Part shown: one piece after another, positions 13,165 through 25,599 of the stretch
How the letters are laid out: each line of letters starts with the position of its first letter
How positions within the stretch are numbered: position 1 is the stretch's first letter
NCBI RefSeq assembly: GCF_000002995.4
Contig: NW_025062478.1
Location: 4,688,001 to 4,752,000, forward strand
DNA: 64,000 nucleotides
DNA from: Brugia malayi
Taxonomy: Eukaryota > Nematoda > Chromadorea > Rhabditida > Onchocercidae
Reading direction: 5' to 3'
Notes under the pieces: model-generated
What the model saw: only the letters and a program-made list of their open reading frames with translations
Told to the model about the DNA's origin: nothing
Database searches by the model: none
Made by a program: the position numbers and the translations under genes

Positions 13165-16100
13165 CTACAAGTATGATTCATTCGGACTCTCCCGATTTCC
13201 GTTGATTACATGGATAATCTGTAAATTGAAAAAAAAAAAGAAACCAAACTTATTTATCAAGTCTGAGACAATAAGAAGAAATCTTGAAGGCAAGCATTAC
13301 TGCAAGAATCAATGATGACAAAATGTTTGTTGTAAGTAAATAAACAATTCTGCAAGTAATATAGGAAGAAGTAATGTAAGATTATGGAAGTTAAAAATTA
13401 ATATGTTATAATAATGATAATAATTAATAATCAATAATAATAATAATAAGCAATAATAAATGTTAGTAATAAACTTACAGTTTCTCCAGTATTAGTTGAA
13501 CTTGATGATTTATTTGATAACGGTGTCTGTTCTATAAGACGATGAATATCTAAATGTTGTTGTTTTTGTCGGTTTACGCCACTTTGTTGTGCAATTATCC
13601 TGCATTGTTAAGTAATAACTGTTAAGTAAACTCTTAATTCACATTTTTCAAAATTAGAATTGTTTTGAGAATTTATAAGTACCTTTCTTTTTTATAAGGA
13701 ATTTGAAAATAAGTTGGCTGTTCCATATCAAGCTTCTTTCTAGCTTCTTCAATCCATGAGAAACTTACATTTTCCGTTTGTGACATCTGAATAAGGTTAT
13801 ATGAGATCTTTCAATGAATACAGTTAATTTTTTTTTAAGCGTGATCCCTGAATGGCACTTTCTGCAATCGAATTTTCGGCTTAATTGAAGCTTTTTTCAA
13901 AGTACGAATCAGAGAGATTCATTTCTTAGCATGTTTCAGTTTTGCATAAGTAAGATGTATTTTCCCAGAGTTTTGAATATATTTGAAAAGAAGCAAGGAA
14001 CACTTCATACAAAAATGAGATAAAATTGCCAACCTCTTTATCATGATTTTGCTCCAACGGTATCTTCTGTTTCTGTTTCAGTAATGTATCAAATTTTTGA
14101 GCATTACTGCATTTCTTCTCCATAATTGTGTCACTTTGATGAATAACATCATTGTCATCATTGTCATCACCGATGTTTCCAAATTGTTGTCTTGTTTTTG
14201 ATACCATCACAGTAGGAGAGTTCATCGTACAAAATGGCTCATCTGTCCAATAAATGAAAAATAAGCGTTTTCTGAGAGATGAAATTAGAATTCGAATTTA
14301 TGTTCCTAATTCAATTATGCTTATCGCAAATTATAAATTAATAATGCACCGACAGTAAACTACTTAGTTTACATACAAAAAATTAGAAGAAAACACGAGG
14401 ACATTCAGTTGCAGTATTCCTTCCTTATAATTTTTATTTCAAATTGAAGAGCGCTAAGAAAAGTAAACAAATGATTAAGAGATTCGAGGTAACAGAAATT
14501 ATCATTCCTCAGATCAGAATGGGATTTAAATTTCTACTTTATTTCCCTAACTTTTAATTCGAAGTATATAATATATGTCAATTGAATTGAAAATTAAGCT
14601 CAAACTTAAAATTTTATTTGCTTTCAAAAAAAAACTTTCCCAAAAGAAGCTTATTTATAAATATGTTAAACAGCATTCTTAAATCCAAACGAGAATCATA
14701 TTATACAGATAACGATAGAATTTTTGCATAACAAATGATCAAACAGCCTATGCTTACTTCATTAGCTGGGATATTTTAAGAAATAACTTTGAAAGGTAAC
14801 AATAATGGTGTAATAATAATTATTAATAATGATAATAAGTAATCACTTATAATAATAATAATAATAAAATACTTTCAAAGATCTGTTTTTCATCTGCTGA
14901 TTCCTTCGAGAAGCTTTTGCATGTGGAAAGAGCGCCACTCCCAACACTACCATCGCTTTTCTTGGCTCCTTTAAGAAAGATATTTGTTGCAGAACTGATA
15001 GTACTATGATGGCAAGTTCGATTGTCTTGAAAAAAAAAAATGCAATTGAAGTTAAATATGTGATGAAAAGAAGAAAAGAGAGTATCAGTGATATTAATAA
15101 AGTTGTAAATCAATTTAATGAAAATTGATAAATTGAAAATCTTATCATTGCATCACGAAATCGTGTGGATGCAACTTTCAAATTGTCATGATTCTTCTCA
15201 ACCCATTGTTTAGTTCGATTCATTGGTGATATCATTGGGACAAGCTCGACAATCTCATCATTCTTCCTAGAATTCTGATAACTTCAGAAAGTGAAAAGTT
15301 TATATATATATATATATTGACAATTTTTCTTACATCTAAACAAAAATATGAAAAAATTACTAGTACATCTCAATACCAGTACTGTTGTTTATTTCGATTT
15401 CAAGTACAGGTGATTTTTTATTCATTAAAGTTAAGCGTTTCTTTCTCTTAAACCTTATTTCCAAATTCAATTTTCGAAGAAAACATTTGATAGTAAGATT
15501 GTCTTATCTGAGTGATATTTAAAGTTTAACACAGTTCATTCATTCGATACTATTCTTAGCGGCAAAGATTTTTATTCATTTATTTTCTTTTTTTAAAATA
15601 AATTTCGATTCGATAATGATGAACCGTTGATGATAGAGTTGAACGTTGAAATTCTGTTCCTTCCCTTCTCTTTCATTATTTGCTTCATCTGATACAGCAC
15701 GAGCACGAATTGTTTTAAATATCTTACGTTCAATCATTAAGGGTGGAATCTGAAAAAAGAAAAGAATAATTCTTATAAAACATTCTGTATTTTAAGTTTA
15801 TTGATACATCACAACAATCCTTTCGATTACTTCTGATTGCTCACTTTTCATGTTAATACAATCAATGATAAGGGTCACAAATTAATAATATTAGTCTTTA
15901 AAAAAAAAATTCTCGAAGGAAATGTACTGATTAATTCTTCTGATTATTATTTGAATCGTCACTTATCAGATCAAACATCATCTCTACTTGTATGAAATGT
16001 GTAATTTGTCTTCTGGTTCATTATCATTTTATTCAACCTTATCAGCATTAAATGAAAATATTAAGAAATTTTTATAATTTATATTTGAGAATAGATGCTA

Positions 16101-19100
16101 ACTAACTTCAATGATGAAAGCTATGAGAGAAGCAAAAAACAGAGATAACACTGATATTTCCATTGCAAAAGTGATAAAATAGAATGGTGAAAATGCCATT
16201 ATAGCTGAACGTCGAGTCCATATGAAATACAGTAAGACTGGTTCATGTGATAAGTAAAACCCATAAGATAATCTGAAAAAGTACCAATTCCAATTTTCAT
16301 TTAAATTATAAATTTAAGCATAGAAATTAAAAACAAAAATTAAACACAGTTTGATTATTATAGTGATTTTAACGAAAGTTAGTCATTGAAGAAGGTTGAA
16401 CTGAAATTTCCAGTGATGCTTAATTCAACCTGGAGAAGAAGATCCATTTCTTCCAAGCAAGAAATGAATGTATCATGCGCATGTGACCTCGTTCACATAG
16501 CCAAACAAATAAGGCCAGACCGAATGCCCAGATTATTCTGAAATTTGCAGAAATCTTTGGGAAATATTTTTATTATTGTTGTTGTGACTAGCATATGGGA
16601 AGTTACAAATTGATAAAAATGTATCAATTATTGACAAAGTAGATTAAAAATGATTTTTTATATAATTCAAATTTTTAAATGGTTATGTGCAAAATGAATT
16701 TATTGGAATCATCTCGTCAACTATTTGGTTATTCGGTAATCTTTTTAAGAGAAGCTAAAAAAAAAAGAATAATGAATTCGTTGACGTAAATTAATTCGTA
16801 ACCTGAATGTGGCAGCGTAAAAAATTGAAAATATAGTGAAACCATTTGCGTAATTTGCACCGAAAAGCGAAAAAGAGAGCATAGCAAAAGATGCAAAACG
16901 AGCAATGTCTATTTGAATTGTTGAATGAGTTTGTTTTGATTTTATCGAAAGTAACCAACCAAGAAGGATTCCTAGAACATAAATCATTCCCGTGTTCATT
17001 TAAATCCACTGCTCACCTCCGTAACGTCATTTATTAAAAGTATACATACGTATCAAATTAGTCACGCTGTGCAAGAGAAATATGATGATACAGTGGAAAG
17101 GGTAGGGTTTATATTGCAAAATAATGCTAAACAAAAGAAACTATCTAATGAAATTTTCTTCTATTTCTTATTGTTTTAAAATTTAAAAAATTTTCCTTAT
17201 TCTTTTTTCTGAGATAAAAACTTTGAAATCTTAATTTTTCTAAATAACATACTTTTCATTTCCAACTAAGTTCAAAATTATGAATTCATTTCGCAATTAT
17301 CAAAATTAATTTTAAAAAATAAGAATTGAAAAGCAGAATAAATTGTTTTAAAGATTTACCAATGAAGAATGAGCCAATTCTTCCCTGTGGTGCAGCATAT
17401 AAGTGTCGAAACATTTTTTCCATTTCTTCCGTTGCTAGGCCATTATGTTCGAGAAGTGCTGAGACAAATGTTGCAGGGAATCTGTGGAAGTGATCTCGAT
17501 GTAAGCGAGATACATAGCAGATTATCAGAAGTAAACTCATCAGGAAAACCGGGGACTCATTTAAGTATATAAAATAAACTAATCTAAATCATCCTTTTCT
17601 GTTTGGGAATTAATGAAATTAATAGGATTTCATTTATTTGTTAACAGCTAAATGAATTTTAACCTTTAAGAATTTTGCATTATTGCAATTAACCAATAAA
17701 AAATATAAAATGTAATTTTTATTAATTTACTATCGTCTACTTTATCCATCTTATCATTTGTCATTCAGTATTGCAAAGTAACAATAACCTGAATAATATC
17801 GTTACAGTAGCTCGATAGATAATTGATGATATTATGACAATGACAATTAAAGCGACAGCAATTGTTGGTACAGTATACAGTAGTAGCAACGCAATTGGAG
17901 CTACCTAAAGATGGATTTGAATTTCATATGAATATATTTTGATTTAATTATTGCAATTAACCAATAAGCAAAATTATATAAAGCCTTTTTATATCAAAAA
18001 AACAAAACTCTTTTTTTATTATTGTACTGCAAAATTTATTCAAATACTTTTCTTTTCTTTATGCCTAAAAAAGTTTTTTTTTATTTTTACCGGAAAAATT
18101 TTAAATTTGAAATTTTTTGATAATTTAAAATGTGATGATCTCATATTCAAATATTTTTTGGAAAGTTGACAAGACTTCTAAGCTAGGAAGCAAACAGATA
18201 TTCACAAGTTCGTCGTCAAGTTCGTTTCTAAGATTTAATTCACTGTGATTGCTATTCTATGATGAAGAGGTGTAAACGATATGAACGATAAAATGAAAAA
18301 TGATAAATAAATTTTATATAAATAAATTCAAATAAAATTTTCCAAAACTAACTGTCATATTTAGGTCATACTTGCATTAAGAATGCAGAATGATCATATA
18401 AAATGATCGTATGAGATTAGTTGTAATAAAGAAATTGCGTGCTTAGTAGTACCACTTAATGAAAAATTTTTTTCTTTTTTTAAATGACAATTATTGGCAA
18501 ATTATGTATGAAAACATCAAGAAAATACGGCTGAAAGAAATTTTGTTGAGGAAGTTAGAAGGTAGTTTTATGGAAGTAATAATTTAGAAGTCTAACCATA
18601 TAAAATTGTGTATCTAAGGCAAGGTACCACATCCAAGGCATGCATTCATTGGGAAAGAAATTGCTTACAAAAAGCAATTGTCGCCAAATATCATTACTAT
18701 CGCACCGTGCGCCGAAAATTCCTACAGTTTTCTGTATTTTAAAAGAAAGTACATTGTTCAAATTTGATTATTTGAATATTTGCTGTAAAATGCAACGATT
18801 AAATTATTGTATAATAATTTGTTTAAATCACATATGATCTGTTGCTAACAATGGGAATTTGAACTTTGTTGAAAGGACAAAATGATACCTCTCTAGACCT
18901 TTGCCGAGGTTTTAGAAGTTTTAAACTCTAAAACTTTCATTTACAACAAAAATATACTTTCTGTACTACTGTAATTAAATTGGGGTATAATAAGAAGTCT
19001 TTAATTTATTAGCTCATCACAGTAAACTAATCGGAAGAGAATTTAAAACAAACCATTTTGTTGAGACCACATTGGTCCATCACCAGTATACGGAAAGACG

Positions 19101-22100
19101 AGATAAATGATAAGAAATGTGATAAGATAAGCGGGTATTAAACGCATGAAACGATGAAACCAAATGATAAGCCATCCAGACGGTGATAATGCCGTACGTT
19201 TGCTCTTACGTTGCTTTTGTTGTAAGATACGTAGATGAACTCTGTATGCTAGCACGGTAGCGGATATCAGTAAAAAGGAATCAACAGAAAGTGAAGAATT
19301 AAAAATAATTTGAGAAAGGTTCCCATTTGCTTTCAATAAATTCCATAGTTGTCGAACATTACCAATATATTCCAATGAAAACAAATGTGTGTGACCAATT
19401 ACTACCTGAAAATGATTATTTGTAAATTTCAAATTTAACTGTAAAATTTATTTATCCAATAATAGATTTAAATAAAGCATGAGCCATTATTTGTAAAATC
19501 GTAGTATTTAAATTCATATGAGTGAGCAATATGAGCAATATCTCGAAGTGCTATACTGGATTCCACATTAAGGATTTTTGTTTTCCCGTGGATTGAGAAA
19601 TATTACTGTTCAAAAGGTAAACTAATTTAATGATGTATAATACTTACGCACTGATATAAAAAAGAATAAAACTATAATTTTCTTTCAATATTTGATGTTT
19701 ATTCTTCTAAACGTAAAAGATTAAATTCGAAAGTATAAAATTCACTGCAAAAAATTACCCAAAAAGCGCTTAACACTCGAATACCGTACAATGAATTCAG
19801 GTGTCGATTACACGGACGTGTCAAGTAAAGATAAGTGGAACGAACGCTAAATGCCAGGATCTAAATTTCATTGCTTCGTGACATCAAAAAGTGAATCATT
19901 AATTTTCAACCACACTTATTATGCGTAAATGACGATCATTTAAAATGTTATCATGTCAATAATAAAGTGTCATCTTCAATTAGATGAAATGGATTTAAAT
20001 TTAAAGCAAGGAATCGTATCATTTCAGATACGCCACTTAAATAGAGTATATACGTAAATTAAATGTTACTGAATTTATGTTTTTACGTAAGTAATCGTAT
20101 GATCTGCTTTAAATTAAAATTTAACATGAGTACTACAACTGGATATGAGAAGCTTACGCTATTAATGATACAAGCCGATCTTTTCAGTGTTCTTCGTACA
20201 GCTGGCGTACTTTTATACGTAAGTGCTTGCGAAGGTGCATCACTGCATATGAAACTGCATGCGTCATCTTGGGCGTATGGCGCGCAGACTGACGACACCT
20301 GAGACGGAGTGCTTGGGATCAAACGTGCTGTCATATGACTGCAGCTTCTGGACAATTCTGCAAGTTGTGCAAGAAATGAAGTAAATTTATTCAAAACTTT
20401 AGTTACTCATTTTTTATTTTCAAATTCTTATATAATCATCAAAAATAATCATCAAATTAGAACTAATATTTTGTTAAATTAGCTTTATTACTTATGTTTT
20501 GTGATATTTACTGAAAACTAAACACTCACCGATTTGATTAGAAGTTTTTTTTTAAGTTTTGGCGGATTACTAATATGAGTTAAAAATGAATAAAATAAGG
20601 AAAAGTTAGAAATGGAAGACAAGAGATGAATGATACTGTAACCTTTTGTAATTTACAGTATATAAGATAGATTACTAACATTGTTGTCATATGTATTCAT
20701 CATAACATTTTTTAAAACAAAATGTTAATTATTAGAATTTGAAAATTAAATTAAAAGTATCTAAAATCTTAGACTAAAACATCTGATGACCTACCAATTA
20801 AATAGTAATGATCATTGTGAATAGTATTTTCTGTCATTCTGTCTCTTATTCCGAAATATCTAATATATCTAATCTAAAGTATCAGGTTTTCTCTAGAGAA
20901 TTATTGCTTAGTTGTCCCACTTTTATCATTCTATCAATACCTTTTTCAAATTTAAAAAATACGAAGAGATAAAAAACGCAATTTTTAACGGTTTTTTCGA
21001 AAAATGAAAGGCAAAAGAAATGGAACACTGTTATTGAAGATGCTTAAAATTACCAGTAAAAAACAATTAGTATGAAATAATTGCAGGAGTATTGCTCCTT
21101 ATAACTACATGCAATATTTTGAATTAAACTTCATTTAGTTAAAATGAAGTTTAGTCCATTTTTTAAATTTTAAAAATAATATAAAATACCTTTGTTGACT
21201 GAATACTTTCGACTGCGTCGTTTACGATATATATCGATTGAAGTACCACACAGCACCAACAAACTTAGAAAAGCGAGGACAGCGAGAACTGTCCACTGCA
21301 AAATGATTATTAATTCGTACGATTCTTTAAAATTTATAAAAAAAACTTCCAATGATTTGAAAAATATACCTGTGGAATACCAAGTTTTTTAAAAAATGAA
21401 TCCTTTTGTTTGAAACATTCAACAGTTGAATTTTCTGAAATTAGAATACCGAAAGTTTTCTCCAAAAAATAGGAGAAAATAGGAAAGATATCATTTACGG
21501 AATGTTCATTACAATGAACGGGCAAGCACATTCCTGAAAATAATGTTATTTTATGGTTTTTTATAGATTATAGAAATTATAACCATTTAAAAATTTTAGG
21601 AATTATTTCTGTATCATGTATTTTAGATTTGAACTTTTTAAAATTTAACGATATTTTCAAACCGTAAAAGAGAGGTATTTGATGGTGTTGCATGCCATAT
21701 GCTTCAATGTGAATATTAGCTCGACAGTATTGTACAGATTGATTTAGGGCCATTATGTTTGGTATACTTTGACACTGGTCATAAGCACCAAGCCAAAAAA
21801 ATGGACCAGATGAATAGATGCCAGCAGATGGACGACCCCAAGCATCCAGAACTTGTGATGAATGTTCGTGAAATGCTAGATGAGCATCTACAAACATTAC
21901 TTCAAAGTTTTAAAGTGGTCAAAATTGAAAAATACATGAACAGGGCTATTTTGGGATTGTATTTAGCACTTTCTATTTCCAACTTCAAATTAGAAATGAA
22001 AGAGCTAATGTAGAATGAATCCTGTATATCAGATCCATCAACAATCATATTTTTATTAGCATAAAAATTTAATGGAAAATCAGATTCTAATTATAAATCA

Positions 22101-23557
22101 GAAAAAAGAAAATAAAAATTGGAAATTGAAGATAACGATTAATTTGAAAATAAAAAAATACTTTAAAAGGGGAATACTAAATTTACAGACTGGCAACCAA
22201 AAGTGATATGAATTTTTATGAGAGAAAAGTTGTTACCAAAGCATTGCTTTATTTCCGTTTGATTTTGATTGGCTAAACGACAGTAAGTGGTCAGCAATAA
22301 TGCATTCGCAACAGAATCAATTAATTTAGCTAAATCCTTGAAGCATTCATCCATATCATCTAGAAATTATCATATATTATATCAGATTGAAAAGATATAT
22401 CGCCAATGTTAACATAACCTTTAAAATTAAAATTTCATTATGGCATTTTTGTTTTGATTTTATTCCAATTCATCTATGATTCGTTTATAGCTACTTAATC
22501 ATTAATTTGATAGATTATTTAAATTATTAGAAAGTTGTGATCTTAAAATTAATTTAAAAATGGCACATACCAATTATTTTTGTTGATTTATTGAAATTTG
22601 CTTTGATTAGTGTAGAAAAATATGGACGTTCAAGAAAGCTTGATAACTCTTCGACAGTCTTTATTTCTGAAATAATATGAGTTTCATAGACAAAATAAAT
22701 GTTGCAGAAATTTTTAATTTACAACTTATGGGAATCAAAAAAGAAAGATGGAACATAAATTCTGGTAAAAAAGTCTGGTAACTTTTCGGCAATCTTCTGT
22801 CTTCGGCATTCAGTAACTAAAGTTGTGAATTTAGTAAAATTGTTAAAAGCTCCTATCTGATACTGCATGTTTCAAAACTGTCTTCGAATAGTTTTCAAAT
22901 AGTAAAAGCTTCATACTACTTTAATTCACTTCAAAACAATTTTGTAGAAAGAAGCGAGTACTAGAATTTCTCTGAGAATGAAACTATTTCTAGAAAATTT
23001 AATCATTAATGAATTAAATTTTAATAATAAAAATAAAAAATTCTGATTGATACCTTCATTAAATGGAGTTGTGGTGCCAATTCTGTTTCCGGAATGCTTG
23101 ATAAATGATTGATTCATATGAATTACTTCAATCGATCGTATAAATGCATTGAGATAATCGAAAAGAAATGTTTCAAGTAGCAAAAAATCATTTCGTATTG
23201 CTTCTTGATCTGCTAAAATTGCAAAATTCGTAAATGATAGCCGAATGACATGTTAACCTGAACTACAAGGACACCAGAGACTTAAGATATTCAATTACGT
23301 TTCGACTTAAACGGTTACAATATTTCTTCCAAAAGAAATTATTAAAATCAATTTGACTTAATGAAATTAGTGAAATTCTGAAGTGTTCAAAATGTGAACA
23401 ACTTCCCAGGCAAAAATGATAATATAAGTCAAAAATGTAAAAGCAATGATAATGACTTGCCATATACATTCCGAATGGTATATTCCGGAATTCGTATAAT
23501 GACAGTTTCACATCCACCAATTATTATAATTAAACCAAGACATAAAATAGGAAACAT
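13165..23557 (-). CDS. NRF-6-like membrane O-acyltransferase (acyltransferase 3 family)
   Basis: Twenty-four exons in transcript order: 23557-23457, 23377-23307, 23212-23054, 22666-22571, 22359-22237, 21899-21663, 21533-21370, 21295-21190, 20357-20158, 19860-19759, 19405-19054, 18721-18597, 17904-17789, 17535-17360, 16971-16803, 16537-16430, 16272-16107, 15749-15696, 15274-15157, 15025-14873, 14242-14034, 13786-13683, 13599-13479 and 13218-13165. Phases agree throughout, giving about 1127 residues. A signal peptide (MFPILCLGLIIIIGG) leads into a luminal NRF domain (VLDAWGRPSAGIYSSGPFFW, LGAYDQCQSI, QYC). A first helix and LNSLYGIRVLSAFW follow, then VVIGHTHLF with the predicted catalytic His near 458, and about ten more membrane helices ending LSYGFYLSHEP. 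Relatives act in C. elegans intestinal lipid and drug uptake. The last ~270 residues are a polar, Gln/Lys/Ser-rich cytosolic tail. Weak points: the exon 2 donor (23307 or 23313) and the exon 18 donor. Confidence 0.92.
13403..13462. repeat. AAT-rich trinucleotide tract in the last-but-one NRF-6-like intron
   Basis: Interrupted AAT/AATA units run for about 60 bp. The tract lies just inside the donor side of the intron between exons 13599-13479 and 13218-13165. Confidence 0.85.
14800..14870. repeat. AAT-rich trinucleotide tract beside a splice donor
   Basis: Interrupted (AAT)n sequence of about 70 bp begins immediately downstream, in transcript sense, of the donor at 14872 of the NRF-6-like gene. 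Confidence 0.85.
15300..15318. repeat. (TA)n microsatellite in an NRF-6-like intron
   Basis: A TA run of about 19 bp lies upstream, in transcript sense, of the acceptor for exon 15274-15157. Confidence 0.85.
17679..17967. repeat. 21-bp direct repeat pair flanking an NRF-6-like exon
   Basis: The same 21 bases (beginning ATTATTGCAATTAACCAATA) occur at 17679-17699 and 17947-17967. They lie in the two introns on either side of exon 17904-17789, 268 bp apart and in the same orientation. The flanking bases differ, so this is not a longer duplication. Confidence 0.85.
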
Positions 23558-25599
23558 TGCACAGTATGAGCAACCCTTCGCCACTCACACATTCAGTATA
23601 AGTAACAAAGGCCTATCGACCGCTCTATTTTTACAAAAAGAAAATAACAATGCAATTGTTTATCAATTAGAGAGATTTGCAAATTTCATTCCATTATTAA
23701 CTTTTTAATTTCAAATGGTAGTGGTAATAAATATTTGTAATGCCATCATCTTCAAGAATCAGGAACCTTTCTAGTCTGAATGAGATTATTGATGTTTGAT
23801 TATTTCAATTAAATAACTGTTCAAATTTTTTTATCACATTCAAACAAATACCTTTTATCAATTAGAGAGATTTCAAAATTCAACTTTTAGTTTTATTAAC
23901 TAATATTAACTTTACAGTTTAACTTTTTACTCTTCAAATCATTTCATGGTTAAAAATAAGCTATATTTTTATTATAATAGAATAAATACTAATATTGGCA
24001 AATTTTCTATGTAATTACTCTCTACTGTATTAAATTTTGTCCATTCTATTTTTTCTCTCGTCGATTTCCTAAGCCAATATATCAAGCATTTCTTTTAATT
24101 CAGGAAATTTATCTTAGAGGAGGTCTATTTCATGATAAACTGAGCTCTTTTAGTGGTTATTTTCGGATAATACTCTCTTTTACACCCCTCCTTTTTTTTC
24201 TTTTTTGCTGAAGTGCTATAAAATTTGTTAGGTATTTAAGTCTAAAGCATTCCTCTCCTAACTTCCTGTGCATTTTTCATTTCTAACGCAATTATGTGTA
24301 ATTGCTAGCTTATAGGCTTTTAACTTTTGGCTGATTTAGCTATAACTGCTCACTTGAACCATTTGCTTCTTATTTTATTCCTTTTTTTTCCTAAAATATA
24401 TTTTAGCAATATCAAAATAATAATAATATTATTATTATTGTTATTATTGTTGTCGTTATTATTATTATTGCTGTTATTTTATTATTATTATTATTATTAA
24501 GCAATGGAATGCTTTATTGTGGTTGAAAGAAATTAGAAAAGCTTTTTAGAATTAAGATTGAGGTCAAAAGTATGCAATGCTTTAGTTTAGTTTTATTAAT
24601 TACTTATTTTAAGTTCCAAACATTGTGATCAGATTTCAGCATCGATCCGATAGTGTTGCAGAATGATTGGCTCGATTAAGGTAATGTATATACATTGAGA
24701 AATTTATACCTCAGTTGATAAGCCTTCAAACTAGTAGCTAAAATCATAAATTTCTTTTTAGATTAAGAATAGAAAGTCAGGATTCAACTCTTGATTTGAG
24801 ATCGAGATCTAATACAAGAAAATAATAAGAAGCGATGAATATTTGTCATTGATGGCATCCTCCAAGTATGCATTCATTGAAGCTGATAAAGTGAAACTCT
24901 ATAAAGGAACAAAAATTATGAGAATCTGATTATTTGATACGCTTACTTATCTTGAATGGGACAACAAACCGGTTCGACTACATCTCATCGTGGCAATTCA
25001 ATTTTTAGTATCAGTTAGTTCCTATATTTTATTTTTATAAAATTTTAATTACCGGAAACAAAGCTAACTGTTATCTTCCATGACCATAATGGAAAAAACT
25101 GGTCTTTTCTAAAAAAAAAAATAGTCATTAAAAGTTGAAATTAATTAATTAATAGTGTTTGTTTAATGCAATTACAACATATATGGAAATTTAAGATAAA
25201 TCTTTATATGATACATTTGATGACAAAGTACTTTCGACTATTCTGAATAAGTCCATGCTGTCACATTAAAATAGAATTAAGTAAACTTTTGCATCGAAAA
25301 TTGTTAACTGAATTGAAAGTGATGCATTGTGATATTTGTTGGAGTGATATTTTCATGTTACTATAACTATATACTTTATAAATTTCTCGAAAATTATTAT
25401 ATTATTTCATTAATGTTTATTTAAATTTGCATTGATACCACACTTTTTTAAAGCAAATGTAGCAACAATTCATTTCTAACTTTTATTCTACTTTTCTCGA
25501 ATACCAGTCTTGTAGCATTTGAATTTCCAGATTAAATTCTAGACCATAGAGACAAGTAATATAATATCAGTCACTAATTGTTAGAGGTAAGAATTTCAG
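23558..25599. other. Intergenic region between divergent NRF-6-like and Stum genes
   Basis: This 2-kb AT-rich stretch should contain the promoters of both divergent genes and perhaps upstream exons of the Stum gene. A small exon-like segment sits at about 24651-24679, with a TTGCAG acceptor, an ATG at 24663 and a GTAATG donor, but its phase does not match the next Stum exon. No other coding support was found. Confidence 0.5.
24415..24500. repeat. ATT trinucleotide microsatellite
   Basis: About 85 bp of AAT/ATT units with a few interruptions lie in the spacer between the NRF-6-like and Stum genes. Confidence 0.9.

Noticed and set aside
20063..20302. 79-codon plus-strand ORF
   Set aside because: Antisense to NRF-6-like exon 20357-20158, whose minus-strand reading joins in phase on both sides.
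23394..23708. 104-codon plus-strand ORF
   Set aside because: It is antisense to the first two exons of the NRF-6-like gene and shows no splice or family support.
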